This document shows positions 1 to 8,444 of a DNA stretch of 64,000 nucleotides, piece after piece. Position 1 is the stretch's first letter. Every line of letters starts with the position of its first letter. The notes below the pieces were generated by a model that worked only from the letters and a program-made list of their open reading frames with translations, searched no databases and had not been told where the DNA came from. Source of the stretch: Pseudanabaena frigida (GTDB taxonomy: Bacteria; Cyanobacteriota; Cyanobacteriia; Pseudanabaenales; Pseudanabaenaceae); assembly GCA_003242085.1 (NCBI GenBank), contig QBML01000022.1:28397-92396 (forward strand), given 5' to 3'. The translations under genes and the position numbers were made by a program.

Positions 1-1
1 G

Positions 2-157
2 TGGCTATATCCAGAGCCAGCGATCGCAGTATCAACAACTAATCTAATCCCTGCGATCGCAGCCGATCGACCCCAACTTTCTCACCCTCTGCCCGAATTA
101 CAAATTGTCGATCCAGATAACGATGCAAAAGTTGTTATTCCAATCAACTTGCAATAA
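2..157 (+). CDS. C-terminal fragment of a CDS truncated by the window edge, unknown product
   Basis: Open frame 2 from window start to TAA at 155-157 (…IVDPDNDAKVVIPINLQ*); no start visible. Confidence 0.4.
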   Translation, partial: WLYPEPAIAVSTTNLIPAIAADRPQLSHPLPELQIVDPDNDAKVVIPINLQ

Positions 158-160
158 AAA

Positions 161-298
161 TCAATAGCCACTGTCTGCAACACAAATTCCCTTGCATTTA
201 ATACCGTTAGTTGCAGTGCGTAGACAATGCGGGCATAGAACTGTCTCTTCCTTCGTTTCTTGGCAAGGTTCTTGATTAGTTGGAAGTTGGCTATTCAT
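161..298 (-). CDS. Small Cys-rich protein (about 45 aa from internal Met) with CPHC…CKGIC motif
   Basis: ORF 161..361; internal start MNSQLPT gives compact protein ending LCPHCLRTATNGIKCKGICVADSGY, resembling small cyanobacterial Cys-motif proteins. Confidence 0.5.
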   Translation of the reverse strand: MNSQLPTNQEPCQETKEETVLCPHCLRTATNGIKCKGICVADSGY

Positions 299-400
299 AG
301 ACTTGTTGATTATATGTACAGTCTGCGTAGTTTGGAAGCATTTCAATCTGTACTCTAGCACGTTGACTAAAGCTAGTTATGCTAGAACAAACCCAAAATC

Positions 401-441
401 CAAAAGAGAGTTGCGGCACTAAGCGCCGCAACTCTCTTTTG
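401..441. repeat. Intergenic palindrome (17-bp arms, 7-nt loop)
   Basis: CAAAAGAGAGTTGCGGC ACTAAGC GCCGCAACTCTCTTTTG. Confidence 0.9.
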
Positions 442-530
442 GGTTAACTAAAATAGCTGTAATGCATACCTCATTTTCACTCAGATATAAGTATTGAAAG
501 CAAGTAGTAATCAGATTTTAACCCATCTCC

Positions 531-2618
531 ATGACTAGCCCAAACTTCTACCTAGCCAAGCAGGGCGATCCAGATGCGATCGCTATATATCTCAATGAAA
601 GACTGAGCAGGCAAGGTATCACCACCCAAGCTAAGCGCAATCAGGAATGTTTGGTATTGGCGATCGCCTCTGAGCAAATCGCCGATCGCGAGACTTTGGT
701 AAATGTGGTAAGACAAGAACTAATCGATCTTGAGTCGAGAAGTATTACAAAGGTGCGGATGGGCGCTAGACAACAGGGGCAAAAGGTTTTTGATTGGCAA
801 GCTGAGTTTGATTTGGAGTATCCCAAGCCATTGCCTAAACTGGATCTGTCTCTAGCAATGGATGAGGAAGAAGAACCCAAAGATGGGTTACATGCAATTG
901 GTGATGTAATTCGCGATCGCTATCGGGTTTTGGAAATATTAGGACAGGGTGGTAATGGCATTACCTATGCAGCAACGGATTTACAGCAAAATAAAAAGAT
1001 GGCAATTAAGGCTCTATCATTACGCCATATGCATGATTGGAAGCAAATCGAGCTTTTTGAAAGAGAGGCTAAAGTTTTGTCTCAGCTCAATCATGAAGCT
1101 ATTCCTAAGTATTTTGATTTCTTTACTATTGATACTGAGGAAGACCGTGCTTTTTATATTGTGCAGGAGTTAGCGCAGGGGCAAAATCTGGCGAAATTAG
1201 TTGAGGCGGGATGGCGTACTAATGAGAAGGGTGTTAAAAAAATTGCCGAACAGGTTTTAAATATCCTGATTTATTTGCATGGGCTAAGTCCTCCTGTAAT
1301 TCATCGCGATATTAAGCCGCATAATTTGATTTATGGTGATGATGGCAAGGTGTCGTTAGTCGACTTTGGCGCAGTACAGGATACCTATCGCAGCACAATG
1401 GCGAGGGGCAGTACGGTGATTGGCACGTTTGGCTATATGGCTCCCGAACAGTTTCGGGGTCAGGCTGTATCTGCAACGAATTTATATTCTTTGGGTGCAA
1501 CGATTCTATTTATCCTGACTCATCGTTCTCCTTCAGAGCTTCCACAAGAGAGATTGCGCTACGATTTTCGTTCTAAGATTCAAGTTTCGGAACAGTTTGC
1601 TGATTGGTTGCAGAAGATGGTCGAGCCAGATCTTGATGATCGCTTTACTAGTGCAAGTGACTCTTTAAGCACTTTAAAGAGTAAAAGAATTGTTTGGAAT
1701 CCGACGAAGAAACTTTCTTGGCAAGCTTGGTTAGTAATATTTGGTATAGGTAGTATTTTGACTGCTTTCAGCATTTCTAACAAATGGGCTATCTTAGAAT
1801 ACTTTCAAATATATCCAAAGATTTGCAATGCGAAATTATACTGGAAAGATAAGTATGCAAGTTCTGCTGATATTCAAGAATTAATTGATTATGTTAAGCA
1901 AAGCAAAAAATTATCTAACAAGTTTCCAAGCGAATCTAATGAAGGAGATATTTGCGTAAGATTAAACCTTAATAGAAAAATACTTGATATTCTTAGTCAA
2001 CGAGGTTTTCAACTTGACAATGAACAACTTTGGTTTTATGCAAAGTCTGAAGATACATTAGAATGGTTTCTATCCAAAAATATTGACATAAATACTAAAG
2101 ACAAAGATGGCAGAACAGCTCTTGCTAATCTTGCTAACAGAGTAAATGATATAAACATTTTAAAATTTTTAATTCGAAATGGTGCAAGTATTAACAATCA
2201 AGATAATAATCGAAATACTCCACTCAATAATGCGGCAAGGTATGCGAATAAGGAAATTATTAAAATCCTAATTGAAAATGGTGCGAATGTTAATAATCGA
2301 GGAGGTTATGGACAAACTCCTCTTTTTATGGCATCAATGTATGGAAATAAAGAAGCTGTCAAAATCTTAATTGAAAATGGTGCAGACGTTAATATCGGAA
2401 ACAATGATGAAATTAATTTTTATGGCAGCACTCCTCTTTTTGCTACATTTTTTGAAATAAATCTAGAAACAAAGATGGAAATCGTAAATATCTTAATTGA
2501 AAATGGTGCGGACATTAATGCTAGAAATAGTAAGGGAGAGACTCCTCTCGCGATAGCAATATCTAAAGGAAAAAAAGAAATCGCAGATCTTCTAATTAAG
2601 AAAGGTGCGAAATTTTAG
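531..2618 (+). CDS. Ser/Thr protein kinase with C-terminal ankyrin repeats
   Basis: Kinase motifs GQGGNGITY, HRDIKPHN, DFGAVQ, APEQFRG; TM-like WQAWLVIFGIGSILTAFSI; several ANK units (ILIENGANVNNRGGYGQTPLFMAS). Confidence 0.95.
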   Translation: MTSPNFYLAKQGDPDAIAIYLNERLSRQGITTQAKRNQECLVLAIASEQIADRETLVNVVRQELIDLESRSITKVRMGARQQGQKVFDWQAEFDLEYPKPLPKLDLSLAMDEEEEPKDGLHAIGDVIRDRYRVLEILGQGGNGITYAATDLQQNKKMAIKALSLRHMHDWKQIELFEREAKVLSQLNHEAIPKYFDFFTIDTEEDRAFYIVQELAQGQNLAKLVEAGWRTNEKGVKKIAEQVLNILIYLHGLSPPVIHRDIKPHNLIYGDDGKVSLVDFGAVQDTYRSTMARGSTVIGTFGYMAPEQFRGQAVSATNLYSLGATILFILTHRSPSELPQERLRYDFRSKIQVSEQFADWLQKMVEPDLDDRFTSASDSLSTLKSKRIVWNPTKKLSWQAWLVIFGIGSILTAFSISNKWAILEYFQIYPKICNAKLYWKDKYASSADIQELIDYVKQSKKLSNKFPSESNEGDICVRLNLNRKILDILSQRGFQLDNEQLWFYAKSEDTLEWFLSKNIDINTKDKDGRTALANLANRVNDINILKFLIRNGASINNQDNNRNTPLNNAARYANKEIIKILIENGANVNNRGGYGQTPLFMASMYGNKEAVKILIENGADVNIGNNDEINFYGSTPLFATFFEINLETKMEIVNILIENGADINARNSKGETPLAIAISKGKKEIADLLIKKGAKF

Positions 2619-2637
2619 ATTAAAGGACAGAGAATCA

Positions 2638-4068
2638 ATGAAATCAATTCACGTTATAGGAGATGTAGTAAAGGGAGAGTATCGAATTACTGGATTTCTT
2701 GGACAAGGTGGTATTGCTACAACCTATAGTGCAATATCTCTAAATAATTTTCAAAAAGTTGCGATCAAAGTTATTGCTTTACAATCTCTAGAAAATTTTA
2801 AAATGTTAGAACTTTTCGAGAGAGAAGCCAAAACTTTATCTCAACTTGATCACTTTGATATTCCAAAGTATATTGACTATTTCCAAATTGATAGACCGAG
2901 ACAAAGACTTTTTTATATAGTTCAGCAATTAGCCGAGGGTAAAAATTTAGCTAATCTTATTGAACAAGGATGGAATCCTGATGAAATAGAAGTAAAACAA
3001 ATTGCTGAGAGGATTTTAAACATTCTCGTTTATCTTCAACATTTTGTCCCGCCAGTCATTCACAGAGATATTAAGCCTCAAAATATTGTCTATCATCAAT
3101 CTGCCGAATCCCAAGACAAGCACAAACTTTTTCTGGTGGATTTTGGTGCGGTGCAAGATAATTACCACAACTCTCTTACGGGTGGTAGTACAATTGTTGG
3201 TACTTATGGCTACATGGCTCCCGAACAATTTCGAGGTCAGGGAAAACTCAGTACGGATCTTTATGGATTGGGAGCAACCTTGATTTTTCTATTAACCCAT
3301 CAGCATCCATCTGAACTCCCACTAAAAAAATTAAAAATTGATTGGCGATCGCAGGTTAAGCTCGATAAACATTTTGAAACTTGGTTAGATAGGATGATCG
3401 AACCTGCGATTGAAGAAAGATTTATAGAGGCTGAGGAAGCATTAGCTGCTTTACGAAGAGAAAAAACATATAAAAGCTTCAATAGCAGAAAAAATGCTCG
3501 TCCTGCGAATAGTAAAATAGTTATAACAGAGAGTGAAACCAAGCAGGTTATTTCCATTCCGCCAATCCTTTTACGCAGCAACTACAGCCGCCTTTTCTCT
3601 GTTGTAACAATAATTTGGAACTTTTTCTTTTTGTTCTATGTTTGGGTGATTTTCGAGAAAACAATAAAAAGTGGAGATCTTACTTTAATACTAGATATTA
3701 ACTCCTTTGTAACTATAATATTCACTGTATTAATTAGTTTATGGATTTTATCAGCATTTCTTAAAGCTTGCTTAATAGAAGCCTATATTGAGATTGATGC
3801 GTACTCAGTTATTGTTAGACGTAGCATTTTTGGTTGGAGAATTCAAAATACTAGAGTAATAGGACAAGTTGCTCAAATATTACAAGCAAATCTCAAAAAT
3901 ACTCTGCTATCCATGAGGCGAGGTTCTCCCATTACTGTCTGCTCTTTAAAGATAAAACGCCGCAATATTTGCTTCGCTTCATTTCTTTCTGAAGAAGAAA
4001 AACAGTGGTTGATTGATGAGATTAAAGACTTTGTAGAAAAACAAAGACTAAAGTTAGAAGAAGGTTAG
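2638..4068 (+). CDS. Ser/Thr protein kinase, membrane-anchored, paralogue of preceding kinase
   Basis: GQGGIATTY, HRDIKPQN, DFGAVQ motifs; two hydrophobic segments; ATG at 2638 preferred over GTG at 2605 that overlaps the previous gene. Confidence 0.93.
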   Translation: MKSIHVIGDVVKGEYRITGFLGQGGIATTYSAISLNNFQKVAIKVIALQSLENFKMLELFEREAKTLSQLDHFDIPKYIDYFQIDRPRQRLFYIVQQLAEGKNLANLIEQGWNPDEIEVKQIAERILNILVYLQHFVPPVIHRDIKPQNIVYHQSAESQDKHKLFLVDFGAVQDNYHNSLTGGSTIVGTYGYMAPEQFRGQGKLSTDLYGLGATLIFLLTHQHPSELPLKKLKIDWRSQVKLDKHFETWLDRMIEPAIEERFIEAEEALAALRREKTYKSFNSRKNARPANSKIVITESETKQVISIPPILLRSNYSRLFSVVTIIWNFFFLFYVWVIFEKTIKSGDLTLILDINSFVTIIFTVLISLWILSAFLKACLIEAYIEIDAYSVIVRRSIFGWRIQNTRVIGQVAQILQANLKNTLLSMRRGSPITVCSLKIKRRNICFASFLSEEEKQWLIDEIKDFVEKQRLKLEEG

Positions 4069-4136
4069 ATTTGGATACTCCAAATCTGCCAATCTTTGAA
4101 TCAAGATTTTATGGTGGCTGATGTACAGGGGCAGCC

Positions 4137-5147
4137 CTAATCTTCTGCTATCACATTCTTCTGAGTAAAATAAGTATCTGAATTGGTGGCGTAATCTCGA
4201 ATTTTAGCTACAACAGGTAGAGAGTCTAGACCTTGATTAACTAAATCAGGAACCTGAGCTAGACTCTCAATAATAGTATCTGCGAAATTATAGTTTGAGT
4301 CCTCACCATATTGCAGAGTCAAATACTCCAATATCTCTAATGTGTAATCAGGAAAATTCATGATGTCAGCAATACAAGCTAATTTTAGCAATCGCTCTGG
4401 GGACTGCAATTTTTTATCAACATTTTCACAAATTAGATCGCGAAAATAGAAGGCTTCGCCCCAAAGTAATTGACCAGCTCTTGATGTTGAACGAATTGGC
4501 GATCGCTTACGCAGTCGATAAGACTGAGCTATATCAAACAATGTAAAATCATGCTTCCTCAAGAAGGTGTCAACATCAGCAAATAAAGGTTGATTGGAGT
4601 ATATATGTGAAAATTCCACCTCAATTTGGATCGCTAAAGTATCATTTAGAATCTGGCTAGCACCTTCTAGAACATCTAGATCCGCACCTTGGACATCAAT
4701 TTGAAGAAAATCAATTTCATTAATCCCTTCATTTTGACAGAAGTCATCTAAAGTTGTGGTATCAATTTCAAAACTAAAATCTAAATCAACCAGCTCTGAA
4801 AGTCTCACAAAACGTGCTAAATATGGTTCATTGGGGGGATATAGAGAACTACACATAGGATGTTTGGTGACATAGAGAGTTCTCTCTTCGATCGCTTTCC
4901 CAAGTGCCAAAGGAATATGTATTTCTTGCCAGTTAATGTGTCTTGCCTCAATGTCTGCATTAGCCTCATCACAAGCGTCTGCATCTGCATCAAATCCATA
5001 AATACTTAAATTGGGTGCAAATATCTGCCATCCTTGGCTAGCATAATCATCCTGAATATATAGCTTGCGCGATCCGACATTACAAATCGTGATATGAATA
5101 TTTTCTAAATATCCATTCTTTTTTAAATTGTCTAGGAAAAAAGCCAT
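4137..5147 (-). CDS. FkbM family methyltransferase
   Basis: Motifs CNVGSRKLYI, GFDADADACDEAN, TTTLDDFCQNEGINEIDFLQIDVQGADLDVLEGA. Confidence 0.85.
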   Translation of the reverse strand: MAFFLDNLKKNGYLENIHITICNVGSRKLYIQDDYASQGWQIFAPNLSIYGFDADADACDEANADIEARHINWQEIHIPLALGKAIEERTLYVTKHPMCSSLYPPNEPYLARFVRLSELVDLDFSFEIDTTTLDDFCQNEGINEIDFLQIDVQGADLDVLEGASQILNDTLAIQIEVEFSHIYSNQPLFADVDTFLRKHDFTLFDIAQSYRLRKRSPIRSTSRAGQLLWGEAFYFRDLICENVDKKLQSPERLLKLACIADIMNFPDYTLEILEYLTLQYGEDSNYNFADTIIESLAQVPDLVNQGLDSLPVVAKIRDYATNSDTYFTQKNVIAED

Positions 5148-5230
5148 ATATAATTACCTTGATGGATAACTTGAGCGAATTAATAACTTTGTAAAAGTTG
5201 TGATACAGGCTGTTTAGGCTTCATATAGTA

Positions 5231-5281
5231 CAATAAATTTTTGAAAAGTGTTGCCTCGCAACACTTTTCAAAAATTTATTG
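5231..5281. repeat. Perfect palindrome, 24-bp arms and 3-nt loop
   Basis: CAATAAATTTTTGAAAAGTGTTGC CTC GCAACACTTTTCAAAAATTTATTG. Confidence 0.95.
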
Positions 5282-5422
5282 GGTTTTGAGAAAGCGCAAA
5301 GATCTGTATTAATTAAAACATTAGCAAATGTTAGCTAAAATAAGTTTAAGATGTTCTACCATGCCTTGAACTCCATGACATATTGTTCAGACGTAAAGGA
5401 ATTATTGAATTAGGGTCATTCA

Positions 5423-7027
5423 ATGGTCGATGATTTTCATGCTGACGCTTCTGAGAATATTTATTGGCAATATGTTCAACAATGTTGTCCGCATTTTAAT
5501 CTTAATGTGCTGTCTCAGCTTAAAGAAGATATACAAACAACAAATTGGGAAGAACCAAGCTCAGCTATTGAGTTCAATAATGTTGCAGTCATGGCGTTGG
5601 TTGCCGCAGATAACGCTGAAGACCTATCTGAGAGATTAATTTATTGGGAATTTGCTCTAGATTTACTAAATCAAGGTGCAGAACTTCCTAATAATTTTCT
5701 TTGCAAAGCACATTTAGCTGTAGCTTACAGTTTGATCAATAATTTGAAGGATTCAACCAATATTGCAGACAATTGCTTTTTAGAAACATTGCAAGCATTA
5801 AGCATTCCCGCTTCAAGGCAGCCTTTGGGACTTGTTTATTTACCACGACATCTAAAAAAGTGGTCAATCATTTGTTCAGAGCAACTTCCAGTTATTTTGC
5901 AAGCATCTGATGGAGTTACACAAGCACTTACCCTTAGTACAGAAGTTCTTTGCCATTCACATCTATTCTTTTTAAATAAGCAAGGACTTAAGTTACTGCA
6001 ACTAGCTGTCCAATTTAATACTAATTCCGCAATGCTCAACCTCCAGTTAGGTCTTTGTGGTATCTGTCATGAGCACATGGAAAACTTAGCTTACATATAT
6101 CGAGCTAGGATCTTATCCCTTGACTCTTCAATTATCCTACAATCTCTATACTTAGTATGCCAACATTTACAACAAATGTTGATAGCTGAGCAATGGAAAG
6201 CGATCGCCACAACCTATGCTCAAAATAATCCTCAAGATATTCAATGGAAATGGACAGAGTTAGATGTTGATAGCCCGTTTACTTATGTTCCTTTTGAAGA
6301 TACTTTACTTTTAGCTGTTGAATCTAGCTTACATAGTATTGTCACCAATGTACTTATTGCCCAAGGCGATTGGTTTGAAGTAGAAATGGAATTGTGGCGA
6401 GATAATATTTACGCTGGCATGACTATAATTGATGTCGGCGCAAATGTTGGTGTTTATACTTATAGTGCCGCTCAGCGTGTTGGCAAATTGGGCAAAGTTA
6501 TTGCGATCGAGCCTTTTTCTGGATGTGTGCGTTGCCTTGAGGAGACTCGTCGGGTCAATCAGCTCGATTGGGTTCGGATAATTGCTGGAGCTGTTGGCGA
6601 ACATAATGGTAAGGCTCGACTTTCCCTTAAATCATCTAACGAGGCAAATAAACTAATTTCTGAAGACGATGAAGTAACCCCAACAGACATTTTTGAAACA
6701 GTTGCTTATTTCACACTTGATAGCTTGATTGAGCAGGAAAACTTAAATCGAGTCGATTGGCTTAAAATCGATGCTGAAGGGCATGAAATGCAGGTTTTGG
6801 CTGGTTCTAACCGTATTTTGCAAGAATTCAAGCCAAATATACTCTATGAAAATATTGAAGGCAAGCAAGAAAATAGTATCGAAGTTGCTGAATATTTAAT
6901 GCAACATGATTACAAATTGTTTTACTATAGACCTTATTTGAAGCAATTAATTCTAGTCGATTTACTGGAGGAACTACAGGGAAACCTAAATATAATCGCT
7001 ATTTCAAACTCAAAATTTCACAACTAA
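5423..7027 (+). CDS. FkbM family methyltransferase with about 300-aa N-terminal extension
   Basis: MTIIDVGANVGVYTYSAAQRVG…AIEPFSG…VDWLKIDAEGHEMQVLAGS in C-terminal half; helical N-terminal part not assigned. Confidence 0.88.
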   Translation: MVDDFHADASENIYWQYVQQCCPHFNLNVLSQLKEDIQTTNWEEPSSAIEFNNVAVMALVAADNAEDLSERLIYWEFALDLLNQGAELPNNFLCKAHLAVAYSLINNLKDSTNIADNCFLETLQALSIPASRQPLGLVYLPRHLKKWSIICSEQLPVILQASDGVTQALTLSTEVLCHSHLFFLNKQGLKLLQLAVQFNTNSAMLNLQLGLCGICHEHMENLAYIYRARILSLDSSIILQSLYLVCQHLQQMLIAEQWKAIATTYAQNNPQDIQWKWTELDVDSPFTYVPFEDTLLLAVESSLHSIVTNVLIAQGDWFEVEMELWRDNIYAGMTIIDVGANVGVYTYSAAQRVGKLGKVIAIEPFSGCVRCLEETRRVNQLDWVRIIAGAVGEHNGKARLSLKSSNEANKLISEDDEVTPTDIFETVAYFTLDSLIEQENLNRVDWLKIDAEGHEMQVLAGSNRILQEFKPNILYENIEGKQENSIEVAEYLMQHDYKLFYYRPYLKQLILVDLLEELQGNLNIIAISNSKFHN

Positions 7028-7093
7028 TTATCCTAACGCAGATCTTGTGGCATTCTTGAGGGTTATGAAAGGGAATAGATTTGATAACTATAG

Positions 7094-7134
7094 AAATTTT
7101 AAAAAGTGTTGATTCACAACACTTTTTAAAATTT
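7094..7134. repeat. Palindrome related to the one at 5231-5281
   Basis: AAATTTTAAAAAGTGTTG ATTCA CAACACTTTTTAAAATTT. Confidence 0.9.
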
Positions 7135-7141
7135 ATTGCAC

Positions 7142-7258
7142 TATATAGCACTCCTAAATCATTTGTGGAACAATGGGGCTTCGACTTCGCTCAGCCATCA
7201 ATATACGTTGGCTGAGCGAAGCCAAAGCCTCTCACAACTTATTTAGGATTGCTATATA
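7142..7258. mobile_element. MITE-like nested inverted repeat, copy 1
   Basis: 26-bp terminal inverted repeats TATATAGCACTCCTAAATCATTTGTG / CACAACTTATTTAGGATTGCTATATA (23/26 match) around inner palindrome GGCTTCGACTTCGCTCAGCC / GGCTGAGCGAAGCCAAAGCC. Confidence 0.7.
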
Positions 7259-7325
7259 AAGTCTAAATAGGCTGAAACGCGCAGCAATATCAGCATGAAT
7301 TAGGATGTAATTGAATCTTCTATTC

Positions 7326-7481
7326 ATGAGGCGAGGTTCTCCAATCACTGTAAGTTCTTTAAAGATAAAACGCTACAATATTTGCTGTGCTCCATTTCTT
7401 TCTGACGAAGAGAAACAGTGGTTAAGTGATGAGATTAAAGACTTTGTAGAAAAACAAAAACTAAAGTTAGAAGAAGGTTAG
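7326..7481 (+). pseudogene. Duplicated 3' end of the kinase gene at 2638-4068 (51 codons, frame intact)
   Basis: About 141/156 nt identical by hand alignment to 3913-4068; ends in same LKLEEG* terminus. Confidence 0.88.
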
Positions 7482-7677
7482 TTTTTATTGCATAGCTGTC
7501 CAAATTATAGAAATATGTAGAGTTATCTAAAATATTCAAGTTAATTGATCTAAAAGCTAAAGTATAATCACAAAAAACTCTTAGTTTTTACTTAGATTAA
7601 CTGGATTGTATATGTAAGTCTGTATTTGCATCCAAGGTGCTATTTTCAGGTTTACTTACTCTTTATCAAAAAGCTTT

Positions 7678-8439
7678 ATGAAATCTATAAAGAAGTATAA
7701 TTCGGCGATCGCTTATCTACTCACATACTTTACATTAACCAATGTGTCGGGATGTAGTCAGTCAGTATCTCAAGCAAAGACAACAGCAATTAGCGAACCT
7801 CCCTTGCCGACGGCTTCAAATGTAGCAAACATTAGCCAGAATAAAGCTAAACGAACCTTTACCCCTGAACTTGTCAAAGCATATATTGATGGTTGCAATG
7901 CATCTGGTGGTACACAGGAATACTGCAATTGCTTTATAGGCACAATTAAGACAGTTCTCACTCCAGATGAATTTGACAAAGCTGGTGAAGCTTTTAAATT
8001 AGAAGGTAAAATTCCTCCCGTTATAGATAAAGCGATGAAATCATGCCAACCAGCACCACAACCAAAGCCTAATAACAATCAATCACCTAGTCAATCTGTT
8101 AGCCAATCTGTCAACCAGCCCGTCAACAAAACGGTTCCAGACACTGGAGAAATATCACTTGCAAGGCATCTCAAGAAGATAGGAGCAGTTTTTTACGGTA
8201 CTTATTGGTGTCCAAGCTGTAGTTGGCAAAAGAATCTTTTTGGAGACGCATTTACAGAAATACAATATGTTGAATGCGATCCAAGAGGAAATAATCCCCA
8301 ACCTGAGATGTGTAATAGCTTCGGGGTAACTGCTTACCCTACTTGGCAAATCAATGGGAAGTCTTATGTTGGCGGCTACTATTTAAGCGATCTTGCCGAA
8401 ATATCTGGTTATAAAGGTTCTCGAAACTTTAGAAATTAA
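7678..8439 (+). CDS. Predicted lipoprotein with C-terminal thioredoxin-like domain of the VKOR-associated type
   Basis: Signal/lipobox-like LTNVSGCSQ; active site FYGTYWCPSCSWQKNLFG; VECDPRGNNPQPEMCNSFGVTAYPTWQINGKSYVGG matches Trx domain normally fused to cyanobacterial VKOR. Confidence 0.8.
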   Translation: MKSIKKYNSAIAYLLTYFTLTNVSGCSQSVSQAKTTAISEPPLPTASNVANISQNKAKRTFTPELVKAYIDGCNASGGTQEYCNCFIGTIKTVLTPDEFDKAGEAFKLEGKIPPVIDKAMKSCQPAPQPKPNNNQSPSQSVSQSVNQPVNKTVPDTGEISLARHLKKIGAVFYGTYWCPSCSWQKNLFGDAFTEIQYVECDPRGNNPQPEMCNSFGVTAYPTWQINGKSYVGGYYLSDLAEISGYKGSRNFRN

Positions 8440-8444
8440 GGCTC

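Noticed and set aside
401-441. Reading every palindrome as a Rho-independent terminator
   Set aside because: Several lie between divergent genes and most lack a following T-tract; only those between convergent genes or followed by T-runs were kept as terminator candidates
2055-2618. CRISPR-like or non-coding tandem repeat interpretation of repeated ATTGAAAATGGTGC
   Set aside because: Repeats are in frame and encode ankyrin units within the kinase CDS
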